DNA from: Haematobia irritans | Lineage: Eukaryota; Arthropoda; Insecta; Diptera; Muscidae | DNA length: 64,000 bases | NCBI RefSeq assembly: GCF_050003625.1 | Contig: NC_134401.1 | Coordinates: 94,342,852-94,406,851, forward strand | Direction: 5' to 3' | Part shown: positions 33,290 through 43,802 of the stretch, in pieces | How positions within the stretch are numbered: the first letter of the stretch is position 1 | How the letters are laid out: every line of letters begins with the position of its first letter | The notes under the pieces: generated by a model | What the model was told of the DNA's origin: nothing | The model's database searches: none | The model's input: only the letters and a program-made list of their open reading frames with translations | Made by a program: the position numbers and the translations under genes

Positions 33290-34517
33290 TTAAAGCTTGC
33301 CAAAAATGTATTAGGGACTTTACTGGCAAAACTTATTATATTACCAATCCTGCCAGATTGAGGGAGGGTAGGTGAAAGCCTTCAGTATATCATAAAAGTG
33401 AAGATTATCTCGTCTAAGAATAACGTTTTTTGTTAACTAGTCTTGTCATAATTTTTCCCTTTGTTATTAAAACACCAAATCGTATTTTCTGTTGGGGCCA
33501 TAATCAGCTGATAAACGACTCTTAACTCTTCATCTGAATAATTTTACCCATGCAAAATCTCTTTATCTCTGGCTCTCTGAGTTTTGATAACAGATTGCCA
33601 TAAACTCTCTTCGTAGCTGCCATAATAATTGGGGTTGGTGTCAATACATTGCGCTAGCAATTTCTCTCTATCTCCCCAACTGTGGGGAATTTGCTCTATT
33701 CTACAGCTCTTTTAGGGTATAATTTGATTAAAACCCCGTCAATGTATATGTGAGAACAGTACATCGTTGTTGTTGTATGCTTTGAGTTTTACTACATTTG
33801 TGGCTGGCCAGCGATTTGGTTGGTTTGTCGGTTGTGCCAGCTATCGTTGTTTTGTGAATGTCTTATATTATTCGAGGTCGTCGCAAGCTTTAGTTTTAGT
33901 TTAATAATCGCACTTGTCGGAGCAACTACAGAAAATAAAAGAAAATCAAGAACAGAAACCAAGAAAAAATTATACAATAATACAAAGGCAACAACAAAAT
34001 AAAAATCACCAATGAAATAAATATATTATAGAAGAGAATAAACGGAATTAAATGGAATATAATTTTGTAATGAAAAGAAAAACAAATTTTTGCTAATTTT
34101 GATATAAAAAAGAAGAAATTATAAAAACAACTTTTTTTTTTAAATAAGAAACAACAATGCAAATTGCCTCTTTAGGAATGTTCTAAGAGTTCAAGAAAAA
34201 CAAAATATTGTGAAATAGAGTGAGTTCATGGAAAAACAAAACTGGAAAAGAAAAACAACAGCAATGTGTAATGAAAGTAAAATTTTAACAAAATAAAAAT
34301 CTAGAAAAAAAACCTGAACTCACTAGTGTTTCATCTGCCATCAAGCAAACCACATTTTACAGTCCATCCAGCTACTATCGCAAAAAAAAACTCGAACACA
34401 CACAGCGTAGCAGACAACAAAGAAGAAACAGAGAACTCGTAAACCTGAAAATCGAAAGAATAATGACCAAATAGATTTTTGTAATATTTTATGATTTGTT
34501 TCCACTCTCTAAACAAA
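33290..34517 (+). promoter_or_regulatory. Possible promoter and leader exon (speculative)
   Basis: A repeat-poor stretch with CTCTCT/GAGA-type boxes (33560-33690) and a long A-rich, AAC/AAG-rich segment (33930-34440), typical of fly 5' leaders. It ends CTAAACAAAGGTAAATTGTG, where AAAG/GTAAAT at about 34515-34518 would be a donor. If used, it could splice to the acceptor at 59389 before Lipin. Nothing in the sequence proves transcription. Confidence 0.25.
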
Positions 34518-35408
34518 GGTAAATTGTGTTAATTATAATTGTATATTCAGTTGAAACATAAAAAATAGAACCATAATAATATGAAATATATAGCTTTGAT
34601 ATTCGCGATGTGAATTACAACAAATATTGGCTTGTGTTGTGCTCCTACATTAAATTGAGAAAGTGTGTTTAGTTAATTAACTAAAATGTTAATTCTATAC
34701 ATATAATACGTATTGCATCCATACTTATTATTGTATACGAGATTGAAAATTGGGCAGAAGTTTATTTGGATTAACATTTTAAAATCCATATGTTTTGGTT
34801 TCAGTGTAGTGTTTCTGTTAATTACGTGCTCTTAAATGGCTATTACAGGGACCTTTACATTAAAGGATTTGTTTGTGAAATTCATTCACAATAACGTGAT
34901 AAAAGAAATTTCGTAAAAGATAGATCATTAGAACAAAACTATTGGGGTAAGCATTTCAAAATATTTTAATACCTCATACACATTAGGCTCGAAATCTATT
35001 AAAAGTTGATCTAAAATCCATTATGTATAAGGTAAATGACAGTTGAAATCTAGTTAAAATGTATTTTGGAGGTGTAATATGAATGAGGTATAACACTGAA
35101 AAAAGTGAATCCAGCGAATCTTTTCGGAAAATTTTAAATAAAATGAACATCCAAAGGAAAAAATACCACACTCCCTAACGAAATTATAGGTAAATGAAAC
35201 TCTTCATTCCTATAAAGTATTTTTTGAAGAGAAACTAAGCACGAATTTGTAACAATTGCTGCAATAATTTCTCAAATATTTTTTATTTGTTTTAAAGAAA
35301 TTTTTTGAACATCAAAAGGAAACTTCGTTCTTCAGAAAATACAACTCTTCTTCCAGTATATAAACATGTGCAGGCTTACGCCTGGGGTTGCTTACACTAC
35401 CTCAGAAG
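34518..35408. other. No gene recognised
   Basis: AT-rich. A CACTGAAAAAAGTGAATCC stretch at 35095-35113 is the end of an M3-like MITE. Otherwise featureless. Confidence 0.4.
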
Positions 35409-35901
35409 TAGAGTGGTCAAAACCGGTGGACGAATAGCGGTAGACCGGTTAATACATATAGCGTACATTGTGTCCATCTTTTAATGAATTACATCTTATG
35501 ATGTGAATTATAATTTTTACCACAATATAATTGTATGTTGCTTTCCAAATTACACGTGTTAATAATCTTTGAACTGGTCATGATGGTTATTCTTCAAAAA
35601 AGAAAACAAAACAAACATCGCGAAAAGCCGATTATCAAAAAACAGGGGATTTGACCACTATGAGTAAAGTGGTCAAAAACCCTGAGATTTGGCGGCAGCT
35701 TATTAATTTAGGCTTATTTACACTTTCAATGCATTGTGATAAGATGACATTGCGGTTAATTTTTACCGCGACACATTTATTTGCTTTCCAAACTACGAAT
35801 TTTTATATTTTTTGTCAAACACCAGTTGAGCCAGTCATGATGATTATTTTAAAAAACACTGGGAAAGCCAACTGTCAAAAACAATTTTTTTCACTACTCT
35901 A
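35409..35901. mobile_element. Two adjacent related TIR elements
   Basis: Element 1 (35409-35658) starts TAGAGTGGTCAAAAC and ends TTTGACCAC. Element 2 (35665-35901) starts TAAAGTGGTCAAAAAC and ends TCACTACTCTA. Inside, both have ATTTTTACC, TTTGCTTTCCAAA-like and GGTCATGATGGTTATT-like blocks in the same order at an offset of about 250 bp. This is a tandem pair of one MITE family, with hAT-style ends. Confidence 0.6.
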
Positions 35902-35939
35902 CAATGCACAGAAACAAATGTCACGAAAATGTTTCCAAT

Positions 35940-36195
35940 TAAAATTTTAGTCGAGTTTTAAAAAATATTCCATTAAAAATTTAATTGATTCAACAAATTT
36001 TTTAATTGAAACAAAAATCAATCACAACAATTAATAGTATCAATTAAGTTTTTAATAGGATCAATTAATTTTTTAAGTGACCTTCAATTAATTTTTTAAT
36101 TGATACTATCATTTCTGTGATTGAAGACATTTCAATTAAAACATTAATTGGATCAATTAATTTCGTGATTGAATCAGAAATTTTTTTTGTGTGGT
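35940..36195. repeat. AT-rich M2-family repeat
   Basis: Blocks TTTTTTAATTGA, ATCAATCACA and ATCAATTAATTTCGTGATTG occur in both orientations, as at 1775-1905 and 56750-57020. Confidence 0.55.
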
Positions 36196-36196
36196 A

Positions 36197-36340
36197 AATT
36201 AGCCCGCCTTGCATACAAAGGATCATGTGTTCAATACCACCTTCGACCGAACACCAAAAAAGTTCAACATTTCTGAGTGTTTCAAAGCTTCTCTAAATGG
36301 TTTCACCGTAATGAAAAAACCCCGTTCTAACAAGGGAAAC
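36197..36340 (+). mobile_element. Decayed SINE
   Basis: AGCCCGCCTTGCATAC, then GACCGAACACCAAAAA and GGTTTCACCGTAATG follow the SINE head-to-body order. The B box is mutated (GTTCAATACC). Confidence 0.7.
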
Positions 36341-38070
36341 TATCATACCTAATCCAAACTAGTTCACTAAAATATTAAAACCAATAGTTTTTCTACATAC
36401 AAAAAGAATGCATTCGTTCAACTACGATGCCCTACAGCTGGATTTTTAAAGGAAAATCAGCTGGTGGGCATTTCAGTCGAACGAAAGCGTTCGTTTCGTA
36501 TATATGAAATTTGCTGTAAATTCTAGTAGCAACCAGAGTTGCCAAATCGTTTATCTTAATGTTACTTCCGATTTTCTAATCGTAGCTTTGTTCAGTTGAA
36601 AGAAGACTTTCAAATCCCTATAATTAAACTACAATTACATGTAAATATTTGTGTTATTGCAATATAAATTTACAAACGTTTTTGACAAATAATGAATCAA
36701 AGATCTAAATTTTTGGCACCAATTTTATTATTATTTACCGTGTTTTTGGCAAACTGCTCTTTCTGCGTAGTGGAAAATAACATCTGTATGCTGTATGTCT
36801 GGTTGGCAATCGGACTACATTCGACATCTGTTAGAAATTTAAGGTGCTGTTAAGTCGTCTGATGACAATGTAATATAAAGTGACTCTGAATGTTGATTCT
36901 CTCTCGCTCTCTGTTATAGAGAATTCTGAAAACTCTCATTGAAGCAATGTTATTAGTAAACATTGTTTTTTACTTCATCATTGCAGTGGCGAAAAAAGAC
37001 ACATGTTTAGACTCATTTTTGTTCTTTTTGCATTTATAAATTTTGTTGGACTTTGATACCTCAAGCGATAGATTCAATGGACACACATGGTTGGCAATTT
37101 GAATTTGTTTACTCCCGCTCCACTTGTATTACTCACACCCCAATCAAGTTTCTCACATCCTGTCTACAAAACAGTGTAAATGCATTGAAGTAATTTCAAA
37201 AGCTGGTTGCAAGTTCTTTTGATATGTTTGCGCGTGTGTGTATGTGTATGCAATAAAAGAGCACCACTGTAAATAGGTTTGTTTAATAGAGATAGGCCCC
37301 CCATAGATATGCATTTGTATATGTGAGTATATGTCTAAATTCAATAAAATGCATGCCTTTTCAGTTTCTATGTACATACTACCTTAATGCATTCGTTTAG
37401 TCTTGCCTTATCTCTAAATTGTTTTTCTTTCATTTGCTCTCCTGAATACGTTTACAAAATTATGATTCTTGTTCTTCCCATTCGTGTTTTTTTTTTTTGA
37501 ATTGGGTAATTGCCATTAAGAAGACTATGACTGGTCACATTTGAAATCACCAAGAGTGTTTCCCCAGCAACAACATCTGTTGATTTCTTTTGATGTCTAC
37601 AAGTTAGCCACATCTCTTAATCATCTATGCAAATGTATTAGTTGTTTGTTTGTTTTTTCATCATATATTAAATAGAAAAATAGCTTGTTTTTCTTAAACC
37701 TATACCGCTAAAACTTTTACCTGTCATATACTTAATAGAAGCCCATTAAATTGTTTTGCAAAAATTCTTACAAGAAATTTGAAAATTGAACAAGACATAC
37801 ATACATACATATTTTTCTGGCTTTGGGAACCAGATGTTTATACTTCATTGTTGTCACTCAATGAATGTGTGATACCTAAATGAGTATTGTTGAGGAGAGG
37901 GAAATGTAAATATACTTTACATAATGTCAATGTGACCATTTTTACACTGCTTCACAGGGGATTTCCCCAATCTTTGAACAATATGTCTGATACTAAAGTT
38001 TGGAATTATAGATTTTTTGTTTAAAATTAATTTTTTTTGATCTTCGTTTCTTCAAAGAATAGATTTTTCA
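36341..38070. other. No gene recognised; simple repeats
   Basis: A short (CATA)n run lies at 37797-37811 and a T-run at 37489-37498. A near-palindrome is at 36434-36463 (CAGCTG spaced by TTTAAAGG). Short frames have no recognisable content. Confidence 0.4.
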
Positions 38071-38074
38071 ACTG

Positions 38075-38335
38075 ATTTATATCTATAGCTAAATTTGATT
38101 CGATTTTGTCCAAATTCGATAATCAAATTTCATCTAAATCGCATAGTAATTGTGAACAACTAATACATAGACAGACGAACGGAAACAAAGGGCTAGACAA
38201 ATTCCGGCGAAGAATCTGAGTCGATTGGTATATATTCTAAGGGACCTGATCAATTTTTTTACACCCCCACCATAGGGTGGGGGTATACTATCTTTTTTTT
38301 AATTCCGTTTCTAACATATTCACTAACTAAAAATG
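38075..38335. mobile_element. HINE-like end fragments
   Basis: Positions 38170-38245 (GACAGACGAACGG, GAATCTGAGTCGATTGG) are a decayed reverse-strand version of the element A 5' region. Positions 38259-38290 (ACCCCCACCATAGGGTGGGG) are a plus-strand 5' end, itself a strong hairpin. The 29-bp array follows within 30 bp of it, so the element A interior is reduced to its minisatellite. Confidence 0.5.
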
Positions 38336-38339
38336 AAGT

Positions 38340-39150
38340 GTCTTAACTATATTTCTAACAAAATTTGGTATAGAAATAAAATTTTGACAAAAAAAAAATA
38401 AAATTTTGACAAATTTTTTTATAGAAATAAAATTTTGACAAAATTTTCTATAGAAATAAAATTTCGACCAAATTTTCTATAGAAATAAAATTTTGACAAA
38501 ATTTTCCATAGAAATAAAATTTCGACCAAATTTTCTATAGAAATAAAATTTTGACAAAATTTTCTATAGAAATAAAATGTTGACAAAATTTTCTATAGAA
38601 AAAAAATGATAAAATTTTCCATAGAAAAAAATTTTGGCAAAATTTTCTATAGAAATACAATTTTTCTATGAAAAAAATGTTGACAAAATTTGCTATAGAA
38701 ATAAGTTTTGACAAAATTTTCTATTGAAATAAAATTTTTACAAAAATTTTCTATAGAAATAAAATTTTGACAACAATTTCCATAGAAATAAAACTTTGAC
38801 AAAATTTTTCATAGAAATAAAATATTTACAAAATTTTCTATAGAAATAAAATTTTGAAAAATTTGCTATAGAAATAAGTTTTGTCAAAAATTTTTTATAG
38901 AAATAAATTTTTGACAATAATTTCCATAGAAATAAAATGTTGACAAAATTTTCCATAGAAATAAAATTTTGATAAAATTTTCCATAGAAATAAAATTTTG
39001 ACAAAATTTTCTATAGAAATAAAATTTTGAAACAATTTGCTAAAGAAATAAGTTTTGACAAAATTTTCTATCGAAATAAAATTCTGAAATAATTTTTCTA
39101 TAGAAAGAAAATTTTGACAAAATTTTCTATAGAAATAAAATTTTGTTAAT
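38340..39150. repeat. 29-bp minisatellite array
   Basis: About 27 units with the variants TTTCGACCAAATTTTC and CCATAGAAATAAAATTTT amplified locally. Confidence 0.93.
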
Positions 39151-39165
39151 GATATTGTTGACCTT

Positions 39166-39462
39166 TTTATTTTAATTTTTATGATTTTTTCTCTCATAAT
39201 CTCGGCTATAGGTCTATAAATTAAACTTGAAAGTGTTGGTTTCTTGTTTTTTTATCTTCCGATATTTCGGTTGACTTCGGACTACTGGACCAGTAGAAAA
39301 ACAGACAGCGAAGTAACAAGACAGCGGAGAAAATCCTTGAAACGGTTCTGACGAAGTCAACCGAAATATCGGAAAAAAAACAAGAAACCAACAATTTCAA
39401 GTTTAATTTATAGACCTATAGCCGAGATTATGATATAAAAAATCATAAAAATTAAAATAAAA
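39166..39462. mobile_element. Foldback element F
   Basis: The left arm 39166-39279 and right arm 39352-39462 are near-exact inverses (over 100 bp each), with landmarks AATCTCGGCTATAGGTC and GATATTTCGGTTGACTTCG. The loop of about 72 bp contains CTACTGGACCAGTAG, a second small palindrome. It sits between two blocks of 29-bp repeat. One arm is found again at 12400-12525. Confidence 0.85.
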
Positions 39463-39572
39463 TTTTGATGAAATTTTCTATGGAAATAAAAATTTCTATT
39501 GAAATATTTTTTTTATTAAAGATTTTTTTGTTTGGTAGTTGTTTGGTAGATTATTTTTGGCAACTGTGGTTA
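39463..39572. repeat. End of 29-bp array with edge sequence
   Basis: Short minisatellite remnant, then TTGGTAGATTATTTTTGGCA and ACTGTGG. This is the inverse of the array edge GTTGCCAC...AATAATCTACCAA seen at 27841. Confidence 0.7.
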
Positions 39573-39640
39573 CATGGCCCATTGGATAGAGTGTTTGCTG
39601 TATGGTCCGCGGTTCGATTCACAGCCTAGATAAAAGGTAA
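39573..39640 (+). repeat. tRNA-like pseudogene or SINE head
   Basis: TGGCCCATTGGATAGAGTG resembles a pol III A box. GCGGTTCGATTCACAGCC holds a B box (GGTTCGATTC). A complete acceptor stem could not be paired and no CCA is present, so a working tRNA is unlikely. Confidence 0.45.
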
Positions 39641-39644
39641 TTTT

Positions 39645-40728
39645 AAAAAAGTTATAAAATTAAATTAAAAAGTGCTGAGAAGTAAATAAAGCAATGGTAA
39701 ACGATATTTGGAAAGAATTATTTTTATAAGGGTAGTTTTTAGCGCAATACACAGTTAGAATTTTAAGAAAATTTTTTCACTGTTGCAGATTATTTTTACC
39801 AAATTATGTTTGGATATCGTTGTTCCACTACTTTTAATACTACCCTCGTAGACCATTCAAATGGATCACTTCTCTATGTACATACACATTGGTATATGAC
39901 AATGCACGTATATGAGAGATAACGAAGGCCAGTATAGTCTTGTGCTAAAGGTTCTTTAAGTTATAAAACAAAAACCAAATTTCGAGTGCACACTTTTGTT
40001 CCTATGAGCATGTAATTATTGGTATTGTATTTTTTGTTTTCCTGAAGGAAGGGGGAGGGTTTTGTTCATTTTTGTTTTCGTTCTTGTCTACTTGTGGTTG
40101 AGGTTGACAGATATTTTTGAATGATTGTGCAAATTTGCATGTTATAAAAAAGACACACTTTTGAGTTCTTTGTTTGACTTGCACAACTCTTTTGCATTGG
40201 TCGGCGTATACATGACAACAAAATGTATTGATGGTAGTAAGACACACGTGAGTTCATTATACTTGTCACATTGACTTCTATGTGTGCTATTGCCATAAAG
40301 TGTGACAATGTCACGGTGAGTGAATCCACCCCCCTCCCCCCATATTTATCCTATTTATACAATTGATTCACTCCAATTGTGCCCCACTGTAGTCGAATGT
40401 AGTTTTTTATGCCACACATTTCTAGGCTGTATTATTTTATTTTATAGCCACTATAAATGTTTAATAATTAGTGTGTACTGTATATAAATAATAATTATAT
40501 ATATAAAACTCAATTCGTATTCGTATTTTTTGCAAAATAAACCGCACGCATTCATATTCAACCACCGTTGAGTTGTATGGTTTGTGTGTGGTGTACATTG
40601 AACTTTAATGTTTAATTCATTTCATATCGAATCTCAGACAATTTTTTTCGATAATGATACGAAGAACTAGGGTTGCCAATATTCCATTTTAACGATGGTA
40701 GGGGGTTTATTTCATAACAACAATTGAA
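39645..40728. other. No gene recognised
   Basis: Moderately AT-rich, with ATATATATA at about 40496-40504. AGGGTTGCCAATATTCC at 40670 resembles a hAT-like end without a partner nearby. Confidence 0.4.
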
Positions 40729-40824
40729 AGCCACCGTGGTGTAATGGTTAGCATGCCCGTCTTGCATACACAAGGTCGTGGGTTCGATTACTGCTACGGC
40801 CGAACACCAAAAAGTTTTTCAGCG
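40729..40824 (+). mobile_element. tRNA-derived SINE, head only
   Basis: From AGCCACCGTGGTGTAATGG through GTCGTGGGTTCGATT to AGTTTTTCAGCGG. It is cut at 40824 and joined by TTAGGTTAG to the next full SINE. This suggests insertion of one SINE into another or a tail-head dimer. Confidence 0.8.
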
Positions 40825-40835
40825 GTTAGGTTAGG

Positions 40836-41180
40836 GAGCCACCATGGTGCAATGGTTAGTATGCCCGCCTTGCATACACAAGGTCGTGGGTTCGATTCCT
40901 GCTTCGACCGAACACCAAAAAGTTTTTCAGCGGTGGATTATCCCACCTCAGTAATGCTGGTTACATTTCTGAGGGTTTCAAAACTTCTCTAAGTGGTTTC
41001 ACTGCAATGTGGAACGCCGTTCGGACTCGGCTATAAAAAGGAGGTTCCTTGTCATTGAGCTTAACATGGAATCGAGCAGCACTCAGTGATAAGAGAGAAG
41101 TTCACCAATGTGGTATCACAATAGACAGAATAGTCTAAGTGAGCCTGATACATCGGGCTGCCATCTAACCTAACCTAATC
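40836..41180 (+). mobile_element. tRNA-derived SINE, near full length
   Basis: The best SINE copy in the window. The tRNA-like head has A-box region TGGTGCAATGGTTAGTATG and B box GGTTCGATTCC. The body includes GGTGGATTATCCCACCTCAG. The 3' region is AGCCTGATACATCGGGCTGC, and the tail ends CTAACCTAACCTAA. The length is about 345 bp, and RNA polymerase III transcription is expected from the boxes. Related copies lie at 2617, 3298, 19068, 23225, 36197, 43480, 43733 and 53881. Confidence 0.88.
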
Positions 41181-41814
41181 GAAAAAAACAAGTTCCTTTT
41201 TTTTTTGTTTAATTATAGTATTAATTCACAATGGACTGCTATTGTGAATTAACAAATTCTATTTATTGTTCTATTGTGAATGAATAAAATGTTGTATCTG
41301 TACAAAATTCTATACAACAACTGCTTACACACAGTGTTTATCTTTGAATTTAATATGTACGCAAAAATCGACACTCCTTTGTACACAATTTCATAGAAAC
41401 ACTTTAACATTTTCCGGAACTTCCTCCTCCCAATAATTGAACTAACTATTTTGTCATGAATCAATCTGTCCGACACCTATTCCATAAAAGTAGTTGTCGC
41501 AGAAAAGCATTTTCTTCAGTATGCCCATATGAATGACGATATCGAAATCATATTAATTGTTTTCATTTTATGTGTCATCGTTCGCATTTTAATTGATGCT
41601 AGATTGAAAGACTTGCTAATAACTGCAATTATTGTCTTGATTGAAATGTATGTTAGGTATAAATGTCCTACTTGAAATAAATACCCAAAGAAGACGCAGC
41701 GTAGATAACAACCTTTTAAAAATTTATGACTTTTCCATAATCATATGGAGAAGGCATTACAGTTGTATGATTATCTAGCATATCTCGACTTTATTACACA
41801 GAGAAAATATTCGA

Positions 41815-42125
41815 AATGTACAAGAGTTGTTCTTAATCACAATAGAATAATATTCTGAATTGTGAATATTATAAAAAATATTCTGATTTGCGAAATATAT
41901 AAACAAACAACGTATTACGTTACTAATGATAGTCCAAAGTGTACATTAGCTCTTATCAATCACAATAGTATAAGGTTATGAATTGTGAATATTATAAAAA
42001 ATATTCTGATTTGCTAAATATATTAAAAAAAACAACGTATTCCGTTACTAATGATAGTCCAAAGTCTACATTAGATCTTGTTAATCACAATAGCATAAAG
42101 TTCTGAATTGTGAAAATAATAAAAT
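41815..42125. repeat. About 124-bp tandem repeat, 2.5 copies
   Basis: AATCACAATAG occurs at 41835, 41958 and 42083. Each is followed by TGAATTGTGAATATTATAAA (the third copy is truncated, with TGAATTGTGAAAATAAT). GTTACTAATGATAGTCCAAA separates units. The units are very similar, so the duplication is fairly recent. Confidence 0.85.
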
Positions 42126-42829
42126 AAATCCAAATATGAAAAAATAAATTATTATATCAGTTTTTCGTAGCCCTGAGTAAATGTAACCTTTATATTTTTC
42201 CTGGAAATTGTACACGTATTACAAAATTCCACTTTACTTAATTCAAAACAGCAAATTATTGTGAATTATTTGAACAATATAGAGAAAATATATCTATTAA
42301 AATTTAATACTTTTTGTTTTAAGACAAATAAAAAAGGCCTATCAACAATTGTTGTTAATTTACACATTAAAAATGAGGAAGTTGTACATTTATGTGCTCG
42401 GACTCTTTGCCCCCGACCACTAAGCTTGTAGGATACAAAGATAAAAAAATACATTAATTATTTATATAGTTAAATCGAACCATTTGTTTACGACAATTAG
42501 TGAGTACATAACGTCATCATCTGTTTACAATTATAGACATTTTATTTACAATAGAAAAATGAGAAAAAAACGCGTGTAGGTTGATGTTCAACCTATAGTG
42601 TGTTCATAACGAAATGATCAAGTAAAATATAATATATGTAAAATATATAGTATAGTAAAATGTATTGTCAGCTTATTAAAAATAATTTCTGTTAATGAAT
42701 ATTCTTTTGAACATGTCGTTATTTCTTGATCTATACATAGACGAAATTATATAATGAAGATATAAGAAAATGGATTGGGGGAAAAAAGCATCGTATTGAA
42801 TAAAATCGTAAATGTTAAAATCAAATAGA
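42126..42829. other. No gene recognised
   Basis: AT-rich, without a known repeat. Short frames only. Confidence 0.4.
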
Positions 42830-43470
42830 TATAAAGCAGGATTAAAAAATTGATTTCTGTACTTATCAAATGAGGGTAGAGGACTTTCCGTGACGGTTTA
42901 TAAAATAAAAACGATTTATTAAACTCTGGTTGTATTCCAGATAATTTTCCCTCAATTAACATTGACGAAAACTTCTGCAGCTCACTATTGTGAATGAAAA
43001 ATAAATAACAAGTACATGTATGTTGATTCACTTTCATGAACGAATCGTTTTGAAATGAGCACGCCGTGCATGATTTTTTCTATGAGTGTAAGAACAGTAT
43101 GTAAAAATTTCGTATTATTTATCATTGTGGTTCGGAAACTAGCGATTGAGGAAAATTTTGCGTTTTGCGAATTCGTAAACCAGAGCAGGGGGGTATACAA
43201 TAGCAATTTCGTTAGTGGGTACCTTCCGTGATGGTTTAATAAAATGAAAAACAAACAGATAATTTTTCCTCAATTAGAATAGACGCTGCATTGAATTTTA
43301 CAGCTCATCATTGTGAATGAAAAATAAAATAAATCAAGTATTGTGATGTTTTTGCTACATATCGATCGATGTTTCGCATTTTACTTGCTGTAGACCATTT
43401 CTAAAACTTGAGAACTGAGATCGGGCAAGGTTTAGGCTCGGCTGTAAAATGTGTAATAATTTAAAGGGTA
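42830..43470. repeat. About 0.32 kb decayed module array (TATTGTGAATGAAAA)
   Basis: Modules are marked by TCCCTCAATTA...CATTGA and TCACTATTGTGAATGAAAAA at about 42980, 43302 and 43674, with further copies at 45250-45310 and 45360-45390. Each module also has ATGGTTTAATAAAAT-like and CTCTGGTTGTATTCCA blocks. The array was later split by SINE tails and a LINE fragment. Confidence 0.65.
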
Positions 43471-43479
43471 ATAATTCAA

Positions 43480-43545
43480 TGGACTGAATAGTCTAAGTGA
43501 GCCTGACAATATATCGGGCTGCCACTTTAACCTAACCTAAAGGGA
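43480..43545 (+). mobile_element. SINE 3' end
   Basis: ATGGACTGAATAGTCTAAGT, then GAGCCTGACAATATATCGGG and CCTAACCTAAAG. Only the last 65 bp of the SINE are present. Confidence 0.75.
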
Positions 43546-43732
43546 GAACTAATGTCGATTTCATTTGTGGACACCTTCCTCGATGGTCCAATAAAATTAA
43601 TAATATTTGTTAAACTCTGGTTGTATTCCATACGATATTCCCTCAATTAGCATTGATGCAAAATTCTACAGCACACTATTGTGAATGAAAAATAAAAACA
43701 AGTATTTTGAATAACAAATGAAAACGACATCT
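43546..43732. repeat. Decayed module (TATTGTGAATGAAAA family)
   Basis: Another module with TTGTATTCCATACGATATTC and CACTATTGTGAATGAAAAAT. Confidence 0.6.
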
Positions 43733-43802
43733 TTTAGGTTAGATTAGGTTAAAGTGGCAGCCCGATTAAGTTTCAGGCTCACTTAGACTATTCAGTCCAT
43801 TT
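43733..43802 (-). mobile_element. SINE 3' end, inverted
   Basis: TTAGGTTAGATTAGGTT, then GGCAGCCCGATTAAG and GCTCACTTAGACTATTCAG. It abuts the 3' end of the LINE fragment. Confidence 0.75.

Noticed and set aside
40740..40800. tRNA gene from the A and B boxes
   Set aside because: The boxes belong to a dispersed SINE with a non-tRNA body and CCTAA tail. The acceptor and anticodon stems do not pair.
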